DNA from: Psychrobacillus sp042944905
Lineage (GTDB): Bacteria > Bacillota > Bacilli > Bacillales_A > Planococcaceae
Assembly: GCF_042944905.1 (NCBI RefSeq)
Contig: NZ_CP168496.1
Span: 2,542,001 to 2,606,000 of the forward strand
DNA: 64,000 nt
Direction of reading: 5' to 3'
The position numbers and the translations under genes were made by a program. The notes below the pieces were generated by a model, which ran no database searches, was not told where the DNA came from, and saw only the letters and a program-made list of their open reading frames with translations. This document shows, in pieces, positions 7,917-16,976 of this stretch. Position 1 is the stretch's first letter. Each line of letters begins with the position of its first letter.

Positions 7917-10900
7917 TTTCTATTATCTCCTTTGTCAAACCGTTTATCTTTCAATAACTTTTTAGCCTTTTGCGCATCTTTGTTCCCTTTTTTTGCTAAT
8001 TGCTCAATTTCTTTAAGCGTTTTATTCCTCATATTTCCTGGAAACTCTCGATTTATGGCCCCCTTCTTCTCACGTGAGATAATATCTTCAGCAGTTTGAC
8101 TTAAATAAGCATTAATTTTACGACCAAGCCAACTGGCAGCATTCCATGTTATTATACCTAATACAACAAATCCAGTAGCTAATAATGCAAATTCTCCAAT
8201 ACCGGGTATAAAAAATACCCCGATAACTTCTGCAAATTTCCCGTTAGGATCAACTTTATTTACAGGATTATTTTCTGAATAACTATATCCATTTTGAGTA
8301 ATAGGATTTAATAGATCCCCAGAAATAGGATCTCTCGAGACAAATACTGCATTCTCTGGATAATAATATCTTGCCTGTAAATAATAAAATTTTGTTTCAC
8401 GATCATAAACATACGATGCATAACCTAATGGCTGATTCGCAACAGCTGTTGACTCTTTGGAGGATAGCACATTACCCCAAGGGTCAAAACTGTAATCCGC
8501 TACTTTGTTTCCGCTTGGATCAACAATTTGGATGACATCGCCCCGGTAATTAGTTACGTAATAGTAAGTGTTACCAGCAGAATTAGTTAAGAAAATTGGT
8601 TTACCATTGCCCCAAGTGATGCGCCATAATACCTTCCCTGTGTTGTCCATTACTCTAATCAGATTATTATCCTGATTGTAATAATAAGTGTAGGTTGTGT
8701 CACCTACTGTTTTCGTTTGACGTAAACCGCCCGCATAGTAGGTATAGCTCGCCACTTGTGTTCCCGAAAGGGTTTGAACTGTTGTCAATTGTCCAAGATC
8801 ATTCCAGCTATATTTATACTGATCATCTTGAGTTAGGTTTCCTGCCCCATCGTAGGAGTAGTCCTTTATTTCATTAGCTTTGTTAAACGTTAAGCTCTTC
8901 CCAGATGGATTTAGAAGATTACCAGCCTTATCATATTGATAAGTAACAAAAGTTTCCCCGTTATTCCATGATTCTAGTCGGTTTGCGAAATCATAAGTGT
9001 AAGTTTGCGCTCCGTCTGATACAATATTACCTTCTTTGTCATAACGATATTGGAAGTTAACTTGCGTTGGCAGATAATAGTTTTGGCCAGTTAAGCGACC
9101 GTTGTCGTCAAAATTTTGGAACAGATTTAAGTTTAAGTTAGGATCAGGATTGTTGCCGAGCTGAATTTGAACAGAGTTTCCTTTCTCATCATAGGACCAT
9201 TGTGCGCTTCCACTTCCTCTTGTTACCTTTGTAAGAGTTTGAAGAGCATTATAGCTAAACGTGGTACTCTCTGGTGAAGCATTTTTATTGGTTTCTGTGA
9301 AAGAGGAAAGCAATCCTTGTGTGATCCCCTTGGTATTATCATAGGTGTATTCCACACCATATCCATCTGGGTAAGTTGCAGTTAGTATACGGTTTGCGTC
9401 ATCATAACTGTAGTTATACGTTTTTCCAGATGTTGTAACAGCCTTTACGTTATTAGCACGGTCATAGCTATAGGAATCTAGTACACTACCATCTGCTCGA
9501 TAACGTTCGGATAACTGATTTTGCGCATTGTATTTCATAGAGATTTTTGATGCTGTGCTTGAATCCATGCCTTTAGTAATCTCAGTCACATTACCTTCAT
9601 TATCAAAGCTAAAGGCCGTATATTTGCCAAGCGGATCAATTTCTTTGGTTAGTTGATTAAGCTCGTTATATTCATAATTAGTTGTATAGCCAAGTGCATT
9701 GGTTCGTGATGTTAAATTGCCTACCGGATCATAGGCATATTGAACCTGAATATTGCTTGGATCAGTGTCAGACGCTTTGACAAGTGTTGTGCTTTTTAAA
9801 CGATTGAGATAATCATAGGCAAAGCTCGTCTTCTTCGCCAGCGGCGATACGATGGACGTTTGGTTTCCATTGTCATCGTAGCTATAGCTTGTCGTATTGT
9901 TTAATTCATCCGTAATAGAGTTAACAAGTGCACCATACGAATCATAATTTGAACCAAACTTTGAAGACCCTAATTCAACCTTGATATTATCAAAATATGC
10001 AGCTCCAGGTTGGTGATCATAAACCACATAGATCTTCGCTTGTTTGAAATCTTTCTTTGCCCGAATGGTATCTTTGGTAAATTGCCAATCTGCCTTATTC
10101 TTGTTAAAAGGAACATCAAACTGTTCCTGGGAGCCATCCGTATAGACGAGCCACAATCTCAGCTGATAATCCCCTCCAGTAGAGAGTGCTCCAATAGCAT
10201 TACTCCAACCTGAAACCGTTAAAGGATCTCCTTGTTTCCCTGAAATTTCTACGTATTCTCCGCTATATGCAGAAAAACTTCCATTGGAGGTTAGTCTTAA
10301 CGAGGCTTTCCCGCTCTTATGATCTGCCGTTGAATAACCATCTCCGATATTTAGGCTATTTAAGGTCCAATTATCAACCGCAGTGCCACCGCTGGTCAAT
10401 TCGAAACTTCCGTTTTCATTAGCGGAATAGCTAGGTACTACTTCCCCATAATTAAATTGAACACCGTCAAAGGAAGCCGTTCCTGTCCCTTCCACATAAC
10501 AGTAAACTTGAAAAGAACTCGTACCAACTGGTGCCGTAAAAGAAGCAGACACTCTCGTCCACCCATTCGTTCCTGTTAAGGTTTGGGTTTTTCCATTTAA
10601 AATCAATTGATTGTTAGAGTTATAGAAAGAGGCAGCTAAATAGGAACCCTTTCCTGTTAAGTCGGCAGTTTTTAGATACCCACTTATAGTATAAATATGG
10701 TCTTTTTCATCCGGGTCTACATTAAACTTGTTTGTATATAGATACCCTGCACCATCGGTTGGAGATAAAGCAATCGACATTGAGTTATTTCCAACCACTT
10801 TGTCATTGGTCACAATTGAATAGGTTCCTTTGGTTATTTTATTCCAGTTTAAAGGGAATTTATTGGAGTCTAGATATTCAAAACTTGAATTTTTGATTCG

Positions 10901-11293
10901 ATTGTAGGTGGACACCGTTCCATTTGTTGTACCAATTGAATTCCCATACTTGTCGTATTGGGTGTAATCTGTAATGGAAAATGGATCTGTAGATGAAAGT
11001 TGATTACTATTTTCATCGTAAATCGAATAATCAGGAACACTATTTACAGTCGAACTAGTTACATTATTTTTATTATCAAATTCGTTTACATTATTAATTC
11101 CCGTTATCGTTGAGCTCGTTTTTACATAACCTGATGAATTAAATGTATTTGACTCACTTGCAATAGTTTTTGCATTACCAGTGGTTTGATCAGGCTCATA
11201 AACTTGCGAAACTAGATTCCCTTTCCAAATGAACTGAGTAGTACTTGGTGTACCTTTTACATCCGTTGTAATGGAAGTGGTGTTTAAAACCAA
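7913..11293 (-). CDS. Rhs/YD-repeat polymorphic toxin, 5' end cut off by an IS element
   Basis: 1126 residues as listed. Around residues 130-290 and 293-445 are two jelly-roll carbohydrate-binding-like modules (NSSFEYLDSNKFPLNW, NGSFELTSGGTAVDNW). YD repeats run from about 460 to 930, then the Rhs core (YASYVYDRETKFYYLQARYY, ENNPVNKVDPNGK). The tip, about residues 1020-1126, has a hydrophobic stretch then a Lys-rich tail (KGAINREFPGNMRNKTLKEI) resembling C-terminal domains of Bacillales polymorphic toxins, activity unknown to me. The frame stays open past the TTG at 11293 up to 11317, where the IS1380 inverted repeat begins, so the N-terminal secretion part has been removed. The Rhs core is closely similar to the copy at 4985. 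Confidence 0.88.
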   Translation of the reverse strand: MVLNTTSITTDVKGTPSTTQFIWKGNLVSQVYEPDQTTGNAKTIASESNTFNSSGYVKTSSTITGINNVNEFDNKNNVTSSTVNSVPDYSIYDENSNQLSSTDPFSITDYTQYDKYGNSIGTTNGTVSTYNRIKNSSFEYLDSNKFPLNWNKITKGTYSIVTNDKVVGNNSMSIALSPTDGAGYLYTNKFNVDPDEKDHIYTISGYLKTADLTGKGSYLAASFYNSNNQLILNGKTQTLTGTNGWTRVSASFTAPVGTSSFQVYCYVEGTGTASFDGVQFNYGEVVPSYSANENGSFELTSGGTAVDNWTLNSLNIGDGYSTADHKSGKASLRLTSNGSFSAYSGEYVEISGKQGDPLTVSGWSNAIGALSTGGDYQLRLWLVYTDGSQEQFDVPFNKNKADWQFTKDTIRAKKDFKQAKIYVVYDHQPGAAYFDNIKVELGSSKFGSNYDSYGALVNSITDELNNTTSYSYDDNGNQTSIVSPLAKKTSFAYDYLNRLKSTTLVKASDTDPSNIQVQYAYDPVGNLTSRTNALGYTTNYEYNELNQLTKEIDPLGKYTAFSFDNEGNVTEITKGMDSSTASKISMKYNAQNQLSERYRADGSVLDSYSYDRANNVKAVTTSGKTYNYSYDDANRILTATYPDGYGVEYTYDNTKGITQGLLSSFTETNKNASPESTTFSYNALQTLTKVTRGSGSAQWSYDEKGNSVQIQLGNNPDPNLNLNLFQNFDDNGRLTGQNYYLPTQVNFQYRYDKEGNIVSDGAQTYTYDFANRLESWNNGETFVTYQYDKAGNLLNPSGKSLTFNKANEIKDYSYDGAGNLTQDDQYKYSWNDLGQLTTVQTLSGTQVASYTYYAGGLRQTKTVGDTTYTYYYNQDNNLIRVMDNTGKVLWRITWGNGKPIFLTNSAGNTYYYVTNYRGDVIQIVDPSGNKVADYSFDPWGNVLSSKESTAVANQPLGYASYVYDRETKFYYLQARYYYPENAVFVSRDPISGDLLNPITQNGYSYSENNPVNKVDPNGKFAEVIGVFFIPGIGEFALLATGFVVLGIITWNAASWLGRKINAYLSQTAEDIISREKKGAINREFPGNMRNKTLKEIEQLAKKGNKDAQKAKKLLKDKRFDKGDNRK

Positions 11294-11495
11294 ATATTGT
11301 GGGTCAACACTATTAATCCTGAATTATTCACCGCAATCTAAAATTTTTAGAATTTCAAGAGATTAATAACTTTAAGGTAAATTTGTATTGAGATAGTAGC
11401 CTATATCGAGAAGACCTGAAACGAGCATTGGGAGAAAACCGATTTTTAGACATACTACTCCCTTGGTGCGAGTTCGAATTTTTAAAAAGGGCTAT

Positions 11496-12815
11496 TTAAA
11501 TGAATTTTAGCTGCTGAACCCTGGCCAGAACGTCCCAAAAGAAGTGCTCATAGACAAAACTGGAGGAGATTTTGACATATAAGGAGCGTCCGGATTTCAC
11601 CAGTTTACTCGCTACTTTCACCAAACGTATGCGAATCGTTTGTATTTGAATGCCTTTGCTGGAAGGTGGAAAACTCAGAGTGCGTAGCCAGTTCGTGAAG
11701 TTATACGCAAGTAGACTTAACATCATGCGTGCTTCATTGACTAGGAAATCATGGCTCTTCATCTGATCAAAACCAAAGCCATCTTTCGCTTCCTTGATGA
11801 AGTTTTCCATCGTGCCACGCTGTTTGTATGACTGTACAATCGCTTGTGGTGAAAAGGTTTCGCCAGTATTTGTCACAAAAAAAGCATGCGAAAAGAACAG
11901 TTCACCTGCTGGGCGAGTGGACTGAATGATTATACGACGAGGCTTCGACCAAGACGATGCTTGATAAATAGACTCTTCGACGTAGCTTTCTCTTACGGAC
12001 ACATCACGAATTTCGTGAGCTGGATGCAGTTCTTCCGCCAGTGCTTTTAACTTGGCGTTCGCTTTTAAACGAATGATATAGTACACCGATTCTTTTTCGC
12101 ATAATTCATATAGATCAGGCACCGCAAAGCCACTATCTCCACGGACAAGAGAAGACGTTTCCGGAAAAACTTCGTTATAGTGTTGGATGAGTGGACGCAT
12201 AAAATCAACTACACCATTGGAAGTATACACGTTTCCCGGACGCAATTGTGCTTTTAAGAAATCACCTGTTAGTCCGTCAAACGCAACAAGTGGATGAAAA
12301 CCCATTGTGCGATAATGGGCGTTGTAGGATGAACTTTCTTGGTTTCCGTATGTGTCGGCATGGGTGGAATCTAAGTCGAAAATGAGTGCCTTCGATTGAC
12401 GCGCGTGATGAACCCGGTCTAGCAACTCCTGATTCGCCACTTGAAGCTGGTCTAATGATTGCGTGTCAAAGCGCTTGAAAAACCGAGATAACGACGGTTG
12501 AGAAGCCAGTGCAGCTGTACCAAGAACTTGTGTGAAAATCGGATCGTGTGTCAATCGGTCCGCTGCGTCGTCCTCCTGATAGCCAGCGGTGAGCTGATAG
12601 ATTTTTTGACGAAGAAGTTGTTCGTTTTCATGTATACAATACGTACGTTCATCTTTTAACTGAAGATGTTTAGCAATGGTTTGTGAGAAGCCTAATTTCT
12701 CATCAAATTCCCGGTAAATCAATTCGCCGGTGTCTGAGGAGAGTGCGCCTCCATCGTTGGATAATTTAATAGAACGGTTGAAATGTAAGGTGTTTTGCGA
12801 TAAAGTAGACATCAT
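11496..12815 (-). CDS. IS1380 family transposase
   Basis: A DDE transposase of about 439 residues. Visible hallmarks: an N-terminal LSNDGGALSSDTGELIYREFDEK-type region, the catalytic strand FDLDSTHADTYGNQE, the second acidic site LVRGDSGFA, and the YKQRGTMENFIKEAKDGF region with the catalytic glutamate. I placed the start at the ATG at 12815 because AAAGGA precedes it by five to eight bases; an upstream in-frame ATG at 12884 lacks a site. It appears intact. Confidence 0.93.
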   Translation of the reverse strand: MMSTLSQNTLHFNRSIKLSNDGGALSSDTGELIYREFDEKLGFSQTIAKHLQLKDERTYCIHENEQLLRQKIYQLTAGYQEDDAADRLTHDPIFTQVLGTAALASQPSLSRFFKRFDTQSLDQLQVANQELLDRVHHARQSKALIFDLDSTHADTYGNQESSSYNAHYRTMGFHPLVAFDGLTGDFLKAQLRPGNVYTSNGVVDFMRPLIQHYNEVFPETSSLVRGDSGFAVPDLYELCEKESVYYIIRLKANAKLKALAEELHPAHEIRDVSVRESYVEESIYQASSWSKPRRIIIQSTRPAGELFFSHAFFVTNTGETFSPQAIVQSYKQRGTMENFIKEAKDGFGFDQMKSHDFLVNEARMMLSLLAYNFTNWLRTLSFPPSSKGIQIQTIRIRLVKVASKLVKSGRSLYVKISSSFVYEHFFWDVLARVQQLKFI

Positions 12816-12899
12816 AAGAATCCTTTCTTTTGGTTGTTTCTTGGTCGTAATAACCTTAGCAGAAATGGATTCTTTTTTCATCATTTAAGTGAAAAATAG

Positions 12900-12941
12900 A
12901 ATCCCACTGAAAAGCCGACTAGTCAGGTTTTCAGTGGGATT
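12900..12941. terminator. Hairpin just inside the right end of the IS1380 element
   Basis: AATCCCACTGAAAA and TTTTCAGTGGGATT form a 14-bp stem upstream of the transposase. Such hairpins shield transposase genes from read-in transcription; T-runs exist on both sides. Confidence 0.65.
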
Positions 12942-12967
12942 TTGTATTAGTTGGTGAATAATCTAGG

Positions 12968-13405
12968 TAATAGTCTCTATTACGAAAAAATGTTAGTAGT
13001 AAATTATTCATCGATAACCATATTATTACATTTAAAAAATATCTTTGTTCTATTCATATCAACAGTCGATGAAGGAAAGAAGAAAAATACATAAACTTTA
13101 CAATAATGAATAGGCAAATAGATAGCTCCTTATACTTGTAAACAAATTGAATGTATAGGATCTGATTAAGTATTTTTTCTCCTAAACAAAAATAAGTAAA
13201 CCCCTGTCTCGTAACAGGGGTTTACTTATTTTCACAGATTTAAATACTGGCAACATTACTCATTTCTCGATTACTGTTACCGCCAATCTTAAACAGAATT
13301 TAAATGGAAAAACACTTAAGAGTGATCATAATATTAAAACACATTAAAAAATGTTATAATTTTCTTAAATAAATATAATCTAGTAAAGACGGGAGTCGTT
13401 TTATA
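12968..13405. other. Non-coding stretch right of the IS1380 element
   Basis: No gene and no upstream Rhs sequence: on the minus strand the frame that would join the truncated Rhs gene meets a stop within about 40 bases. Contains the terminator at 13191-13230. Confidence 0.6.
13191..13230. terminator. Very strong bidirectional terminator
   Basis: A perfect 16-bp stem (AATAAGTAAACCCCTG / CAGGGGTTTACTTATT) with an 8-base loop. T-rich flanks occur on both sides. Confidence 0.8.
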
Positions 13406-14074
13406 ATGAAAAAAAAATATTCTATATTCTTGCTACTTTTAGTTTTGGCTATAACCATTATTCTTTTTATGAATAAGGATAATGATAATTTAAAAAGTAA
13501 TAATAAAGTTGAAGATTCTTATAAAGAGTCCATTAAACCTATTAATTCTTTAGAAGATTCATATATGAACTTTTTTGACGAAAAAGGTCATTTGTTTAAA
13601 TCCTACTCTGAGGAGCAATTAAAAAATCTATTAATCGACACAAATCTCTATAAAAGAGATGAATCTGAAGATGGAGAAAAACCATTTGCTACTTTTTATG
13701 ATGAAAACGGGATTAATCTCGAACCATCTGAAGAAATCAAGGCTGAAATGAAAAAGCTTTCAAATTCAAATGAGTTTAAACTTTTTATATTTAGACAGTC
13801 GTCAATTTCTAGCTATATACCTGTTAGGAATAATACTATTTTTAGTAAACCTCAAAGTATAATTATTGAACCAACAGATGAGTTCAAATCTATGTCAATA
13901 ATCTTGGAAAACTCATCAGGTAATAGAATTGGAAGAATTGTATTAGGAAATTATTTAGGAGGATTAATTGTCCCCCTAGAAGCCTTTGAATCAGAGGATT
14001 CTTATTCGATTCAATTAGTTAACAATGAACAAGATCCCATTTATCTAAATGGAGGTATTGTTATTTATAAATGA
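13406..14074 (+). CDS. Hypothetical membrane-anchored or secreted protein
   Basis: 222 residues. One N-terminal hydrophobic helix (residues about 5-22, after MKKK) acts as signal anchor or signal peptide; no lipobox cysteine is seen. The rest is hydrophilic and acidic with a beta-rich C-terminus (SIILENSSGNRIGRIVLGNYLGGLIVPLE cannot be assigned). GGGAG lies 13 bases before the ATG. It stands alone between two terminators and just left of repeat R2. No family recognised. Confidence 0.65.
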   Translation: MKKKYSIFLLLLVLAITIILFMNKDNDNLKSNNKVEDSYKESIKPINSLEDSYMNFFDEKGHLFKSYSEEQLKNLLIDTNLYKRDESEDGEKPFATFYDENGINLEPSEEIKAEMKKLSNSNEFKLFIFRQSSISSYIPVRNNTIFSKPQSIIIEPTDEFKSMSIILENSSGNRIGRIVLGNYLGGLIVPLEAFESEDSYSIQLVNNEQDPIYLNGGIVIYK

Positions 14075-14083
14075 TGAAACATA

Positions 14084-14164
14084 TGTGTATGTTCCCTGTG
14101 TCACATACAACTTGGAAACTATTCAGAATTGTTTTGAAGTTGTGTCTAACACAGGGAAGACTTT
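14084..14164. repeat. 81-bp direct repeat R2 with palindromic arms
   Basis: Differs from 6676-6756 by one base; same orientation, 7.4 kb apart. The arms TTCCCTGTGT and ACACAGGGAA begin at 14092 and 14149. Begins ten bases after the stop of the preceding gene. Confidence 0.8.
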
Positions 14165-14224
14165 CGAATCAGCATCCTTCATAGAATGTGCAACATTATA
14201 CGAGCTATATTAATTGAACAACAG

Positions 14225-14245
14225 GAGATCGTCATTGACGATCTC
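14225..14245 (+). terminator. Terminator hairpin
   Basis: GAGATCGTC and GACGATCTC pair with a 3-base loop, followed by TTTTA. Confidence 0.65.
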
Positions 14246-14496
14246 TTTTATGTCGTATCGGGCTATAACATGTAGTAGAAACATCTAGTACGTAGCACTT
14301 TTTTGATGCCTACTAAATGGGCAAATGTGGTACTATGAGTTTGATAGCTCTTCAACAAACGGGCCGATTGTTGAATAACATTTTTCTAGGGAATGTTAGA
14401 AAAGATGCAGATATATAACGATAAGAGATTTGCTATACAAATATTTATGTAAATTAAAGAACAACCTCGCAAGTATAAACACCGTTCCATCAAAGA

Positions 14497-14532
14497 AGCG
14501 ACAAACGTTGATTTAATCACGTTTGTCGCTTT
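14497..14532. terminator. Terminator for the gene at 14592 (minus strand)
   Basis: AAGCGACAAACGT and ACGTTTGTCGCTT form a 13-bp perfect stem with a T-run on the plus side and a TTCTTTGATGG tail on the minus side, 60 bases past the minus-strand stop. Confidence 0.65.
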
Positions 14533-14591
14533 TGGGTGCGTTCCCAAAATCTTATTTGGGGATGTTTACCTTTTTGCACTAAAATATCCTG

Positions 14592-15206
14592 TTAGTTTAT
14601 AGTAATATTTTCCCATTTTTCATTTAAAATAAAGATTTGTTCCTCTCTAAGCTTGTTTTTAATGTCAGATACAAAGGTCATTATATTTTTTACTATGAGT
14701 TGTTCAGTTGTCTTATTAATCTTGTTCTCTGTGGATAAAATAATTAAACACACTATATCTGGGTAATCCCCTCCAGATATAGGCATAAAATTAACCTTTA
14801 CGGATTTTTCTTCAAAACCCGTTTCATTTGCAAGTATTTTTCCTAATTCCATTCCCTCTGAAACTAAAAGGTTTGTATACTCCGCTACTTTACGATTTGT
14901 GTGTTCTAGTTCAACAGACACTTCTGGTTTTACCTTTACTTCTGAAACTAAAAAGTTTGAGTTCCCCTGAACCAAAAGATTTGTGTGTTCTTGTTCAACA
15001 AACACTTCTGGTTTTACCTTTTCTACATTTGAATCGCCATTATATGCACCTACTATAATAGCACTTATTGTAGCTCCTATAGCTAATATTTTTTTCTTTA
15101 TGATTTTGTCTCTTCCTTTCCTAACTATATTTGCTTCCGTTAATTTTTTAAAGCCTTTATTTCTTTTCCTCACACATGCAGTTTTACCATAATAAAGACA
15201 TTTCAT
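14592..15206 (-). CDS. Hypothetical exported or membrane-anchored protein with an internal repeat and a doubtful start
   Basis: 204 codons from the first ATG. Residues 37-57 (KKKILAIGATISAIIVGAY) look like a signal peptide or anchor, which is oddly deep in the sequence. The best ribosome binding site, AGGAAAGGAAGAG (about 15106-15121), lies just before an ATA codon at 15101 that begins IKKKIL, so the original start was probably ATG-to-ATA mutated, or ATA is used. Residues about 65-110 hold a duplicated block (KPEVFVEQEHTN / KPEVSVELEHTN and NFLVSE / NLLVSE). The C-terminal domain (about 115-204) is alpha/beta and of unknown role. No family recognised. Confidence 0.55.
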   Translation of the reverse strand: MKCLYYGKTACVRKRNKGFKKLTEANIVRKGRDKIIKKKILAIGATISAIIVGAYNGDSNVEKVKPEVFVEQEHTNLLVQGNSNFLVSEVKVKPEVSVELEHTNRKVAEYTNLLVSEGMELGKILANETGFEEKSVKVNFMPISGGDYPDIVCLIILSTENKINKTTEQLIVKNIMTFVSDIKNKLREEQIFILNEKWENITIN

Positions 15207-15383
15207 ACCCCTTAGTTTAAGGCCCTAACTTTTACGTCTACGTGGCCCTAAAAAAAAGTCGATAATCATCGGAATATTCATACTTTATGAGTATTTAAAT
15301 TTAGTAAAAGGTATTTTATAGTATATGTAGGGAAGGAGGAAATATGAATTTTAATACTAAATTATAAAGGAGAGTTGTTTATT

Positions 15384-15725
15384 ATGAAAAAGTTAATCAG
15401 CTTAATCGGATTAGTGGGTTTGTCATTAATAATGTCTTTGGGTTTATCAGTAAGCCAAACAGCTGCATCTTCTGTATCCAGCAGTTCATTGAACAATGAA
15501 GTTACACCATTAGCAAACAGTAGATATATTGTACATCATGAACTATTTAACGGAGAAGTATCTCCACCCAAAACATACTATTATAGTGATTCTTTAGGTT
15601 ATAGTGGAACTCTTAAATTAGAATGGTATATTTATTCTGCTTATGAAAATAAAACTTCTGCAACTTATGCCGGTACAGTTTCCTGTAGTGGAATATGTGC
15701 TATGTCACAACCTACCTTTGAATAA
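15384..15725 (+). CDS. Small secreted protein of unknown function
   Basis: 113 residues. A classical signal peptide (MKKLISLIGLVGLSLIMSLG, cleavage likely near SQTAAS) precedes a mature part of about 85 residues with many Tyr and Ser, a predicted all-beta character, and two cysteines near the end (CSGIC). AAAGGAGAG lies nine bases before the ATG at 15384; an in-frame TTG at 15375 touches the site and is unlikely. Resembles small extracellular proteins of Bacillus but I cannot name a family. Confidence 0.7.
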   Translation: MKKLISLIGLVGLSLIMSLGLSVSQTAASSVSSSSLNNEVTPLANSRYIVHHELFNGEVSPPKTYYYSDSLGYSGTLKLEWYIYSAYENKTSATYAGTVSCSGICAMSQPTFE

Positions 15726-16446
15726 ATAGGTGAAATTAAAATTAATCACTAATTTATTTGGATTTTTACAGCGTAATATACGAATTAAGTCTATTTTTAT
15801 TTATGTGGATTGGATAATAAGCGTATAAAAAGAGGGATGCAGGATCTAGTTAAAAGTTTTAAAGATAATATTAATAATCTCTTAAAGTAATAAATGTGCC
15901 TTCTACAATTGAATCTGTGGAAGGTTTATTTTTTATTAGTTAGAACACGGTTTAAGTTGATGATTGATGCCATTCCTTTCTAATTCTTTTTCTTGAGTAA
16001 ATCAAAATGTTTAGATTTATCTTTAAATATCATAAAAACATAATAAATTCTATTTTAAAAGTTACAGTTCTCAAAGCGGGATTAGGGAATGTTTAGAAAT
16101 TTCTTATTATCTTAATTCCTCCAAAACATTAAAATGTTCCAAGACACTTCAAGAAAATTGAACTAGTAAGCTCCCTTAGCATCTCTTTAAAAAAGCCGTC
16201 CTATCTTTCTATTTTTATTTTTTGGCTTTTCATTTTCTAATCCCAAATAACTCAAGATTTATTTAAATTATAATCCATTTTTATTTTTTGCAACAAATAG
16301 ATGAGGTACATTCATTTCCAAGTTAATTATAGTCCAATCCCGCACCCTAAAACGTATTTGGGAACATCTCTTTGCTTAACATTGTAAATGTATAAATCTG
16401 ATGCCACCCTTATGCGACAATCGGGCCGATTGTAGAACAAGAGAGT
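15726..16446. other. Gene-poor AT-rich stretch
   Basis: A 17-codon frame at 15838-15891 (MQDLVKSFKDN) is followed closely by the terminator at 15899-15924 but has no proper ribosome binding site spacing. A perfect 17-bp palindrome ACAATCGGGCCGATTGT lies at 16417-16433. Nothing else recognised. Confidence 0.5.
15899..15924 (+). terminator. Terminator downstream of the small secreted protein
   Basis: CCTTCTACA and TGTGGAAGG pair with one G-U, followed by TTTATTTTTTATT. Confidence 0.6.
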
Positions 16447-16486
16447 TAAAATAGCCTTGTTAAAAATAATTTAACGAGGCTATTTT
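16447..16486 (-). terminator. Terminator after the Tn554-like genes
   Basis: AAAATAGCCTTGTTAAA and TTTAACGAGGCTATTTT form a 17-bp stem with one G-U pair. It lies just past the minus-strand stop at 16503. Confidence 0.7.
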
Positions 16487-16502
16487 CCAACTCATTAATC
16501 GT

Positions 16503-16976
16503 CTACTTGAACTGCTCAAATTGATTAGTTACCCATCGTTCTTGATTTTCTGCAGCGTATTTTTCAACCCCTATTAATCTATTCACCAATTCCTCTTTCG
16601 AAAGCTGCATATACCTCTTTTTGGCGATGTTTACATCACGTTCAGACGAAATCTTTCTTAAAGATGCTTCGTCAAATGTAGAGGGCATTGCATGTTTTTT
16701 ACACGTATTTTTTACTTTATACGTTCTGCTATGCTACTGATAGTGAGAATGTAGTTCCTCATTGCGTTTAATCGTATTTTGATGGATGCCTTTTCCTTTT
16801 TTATCAAATGCTTTTGAATGCTCACTAATGTTGTGATAAGTTACGGGAATCCCTTGTTCTATGAGAAAGTCAATCGTTTGAATACCGATAATAAGTGAAC
16901 GGTCTTTACGTTGCTGATGCACTTTATCAAGCCATTGCCTCTTATCTGAATGGATTACGCTTAGTGGTTGGTTCAT
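16503..16976 (-). pseudogene. tnpC: Decayed TnpC-like protein of a Tn554-family transposon
   Basis: Two same-frame pieces (MNQPLSVIHSDKRQWL.. to ELHSHYQ, and ..MPSTFDEASLRKISSERD to QFEQFK) are separated only by an in-frame TAG at 16734-16736, probably once CAG. Joined, they give about 157 residues of a small basic helical protein, matching in size and position the third gene (TnpC) of Tn554-type elements. It overlaps the end of the TnpB-like gene by 35 bases, as expected in such operons. Confidence 0.75.

Larger units (their letters stand above)
11318..12967 (-). mobile_element. IS1380-family insertion sequence, 1650 bp
   Basis: Ends are inverted repeats: CCTGAATTATTCACC at 11318-11332 and its near complement GGTGAATAATCTAGG at 12953-12967 (13 of 15 match). 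A 4-bp TAAT flanks both ends (11314-11317 and 12968-12971), the short duplication expected for this family. It carries one transposase and is inserted in the Rhs coding sequence. Confidence 0.85.
14165..14591. other. Non-coding stretch with several palindromes
   Basis: No gene. Holds a terminator at 14225-14245, a near-perfect palindrome around 14355-14377 (TTCAACAA..CGGGCCG..TTGTTGAA) related to one at 16417-16433, a terminator at 14497-14532, and a TTTTGGG/CCCAAAA palindrome at about 14530-14549. Confidence 0.6.

Noticed and set aside
12968..13190. Search for the missing 5' half of the Rhs gene right of the IS element
   Set aside because: The matching minus-strand frame stops within about 40 bases and shows no Rhs-like sequence.
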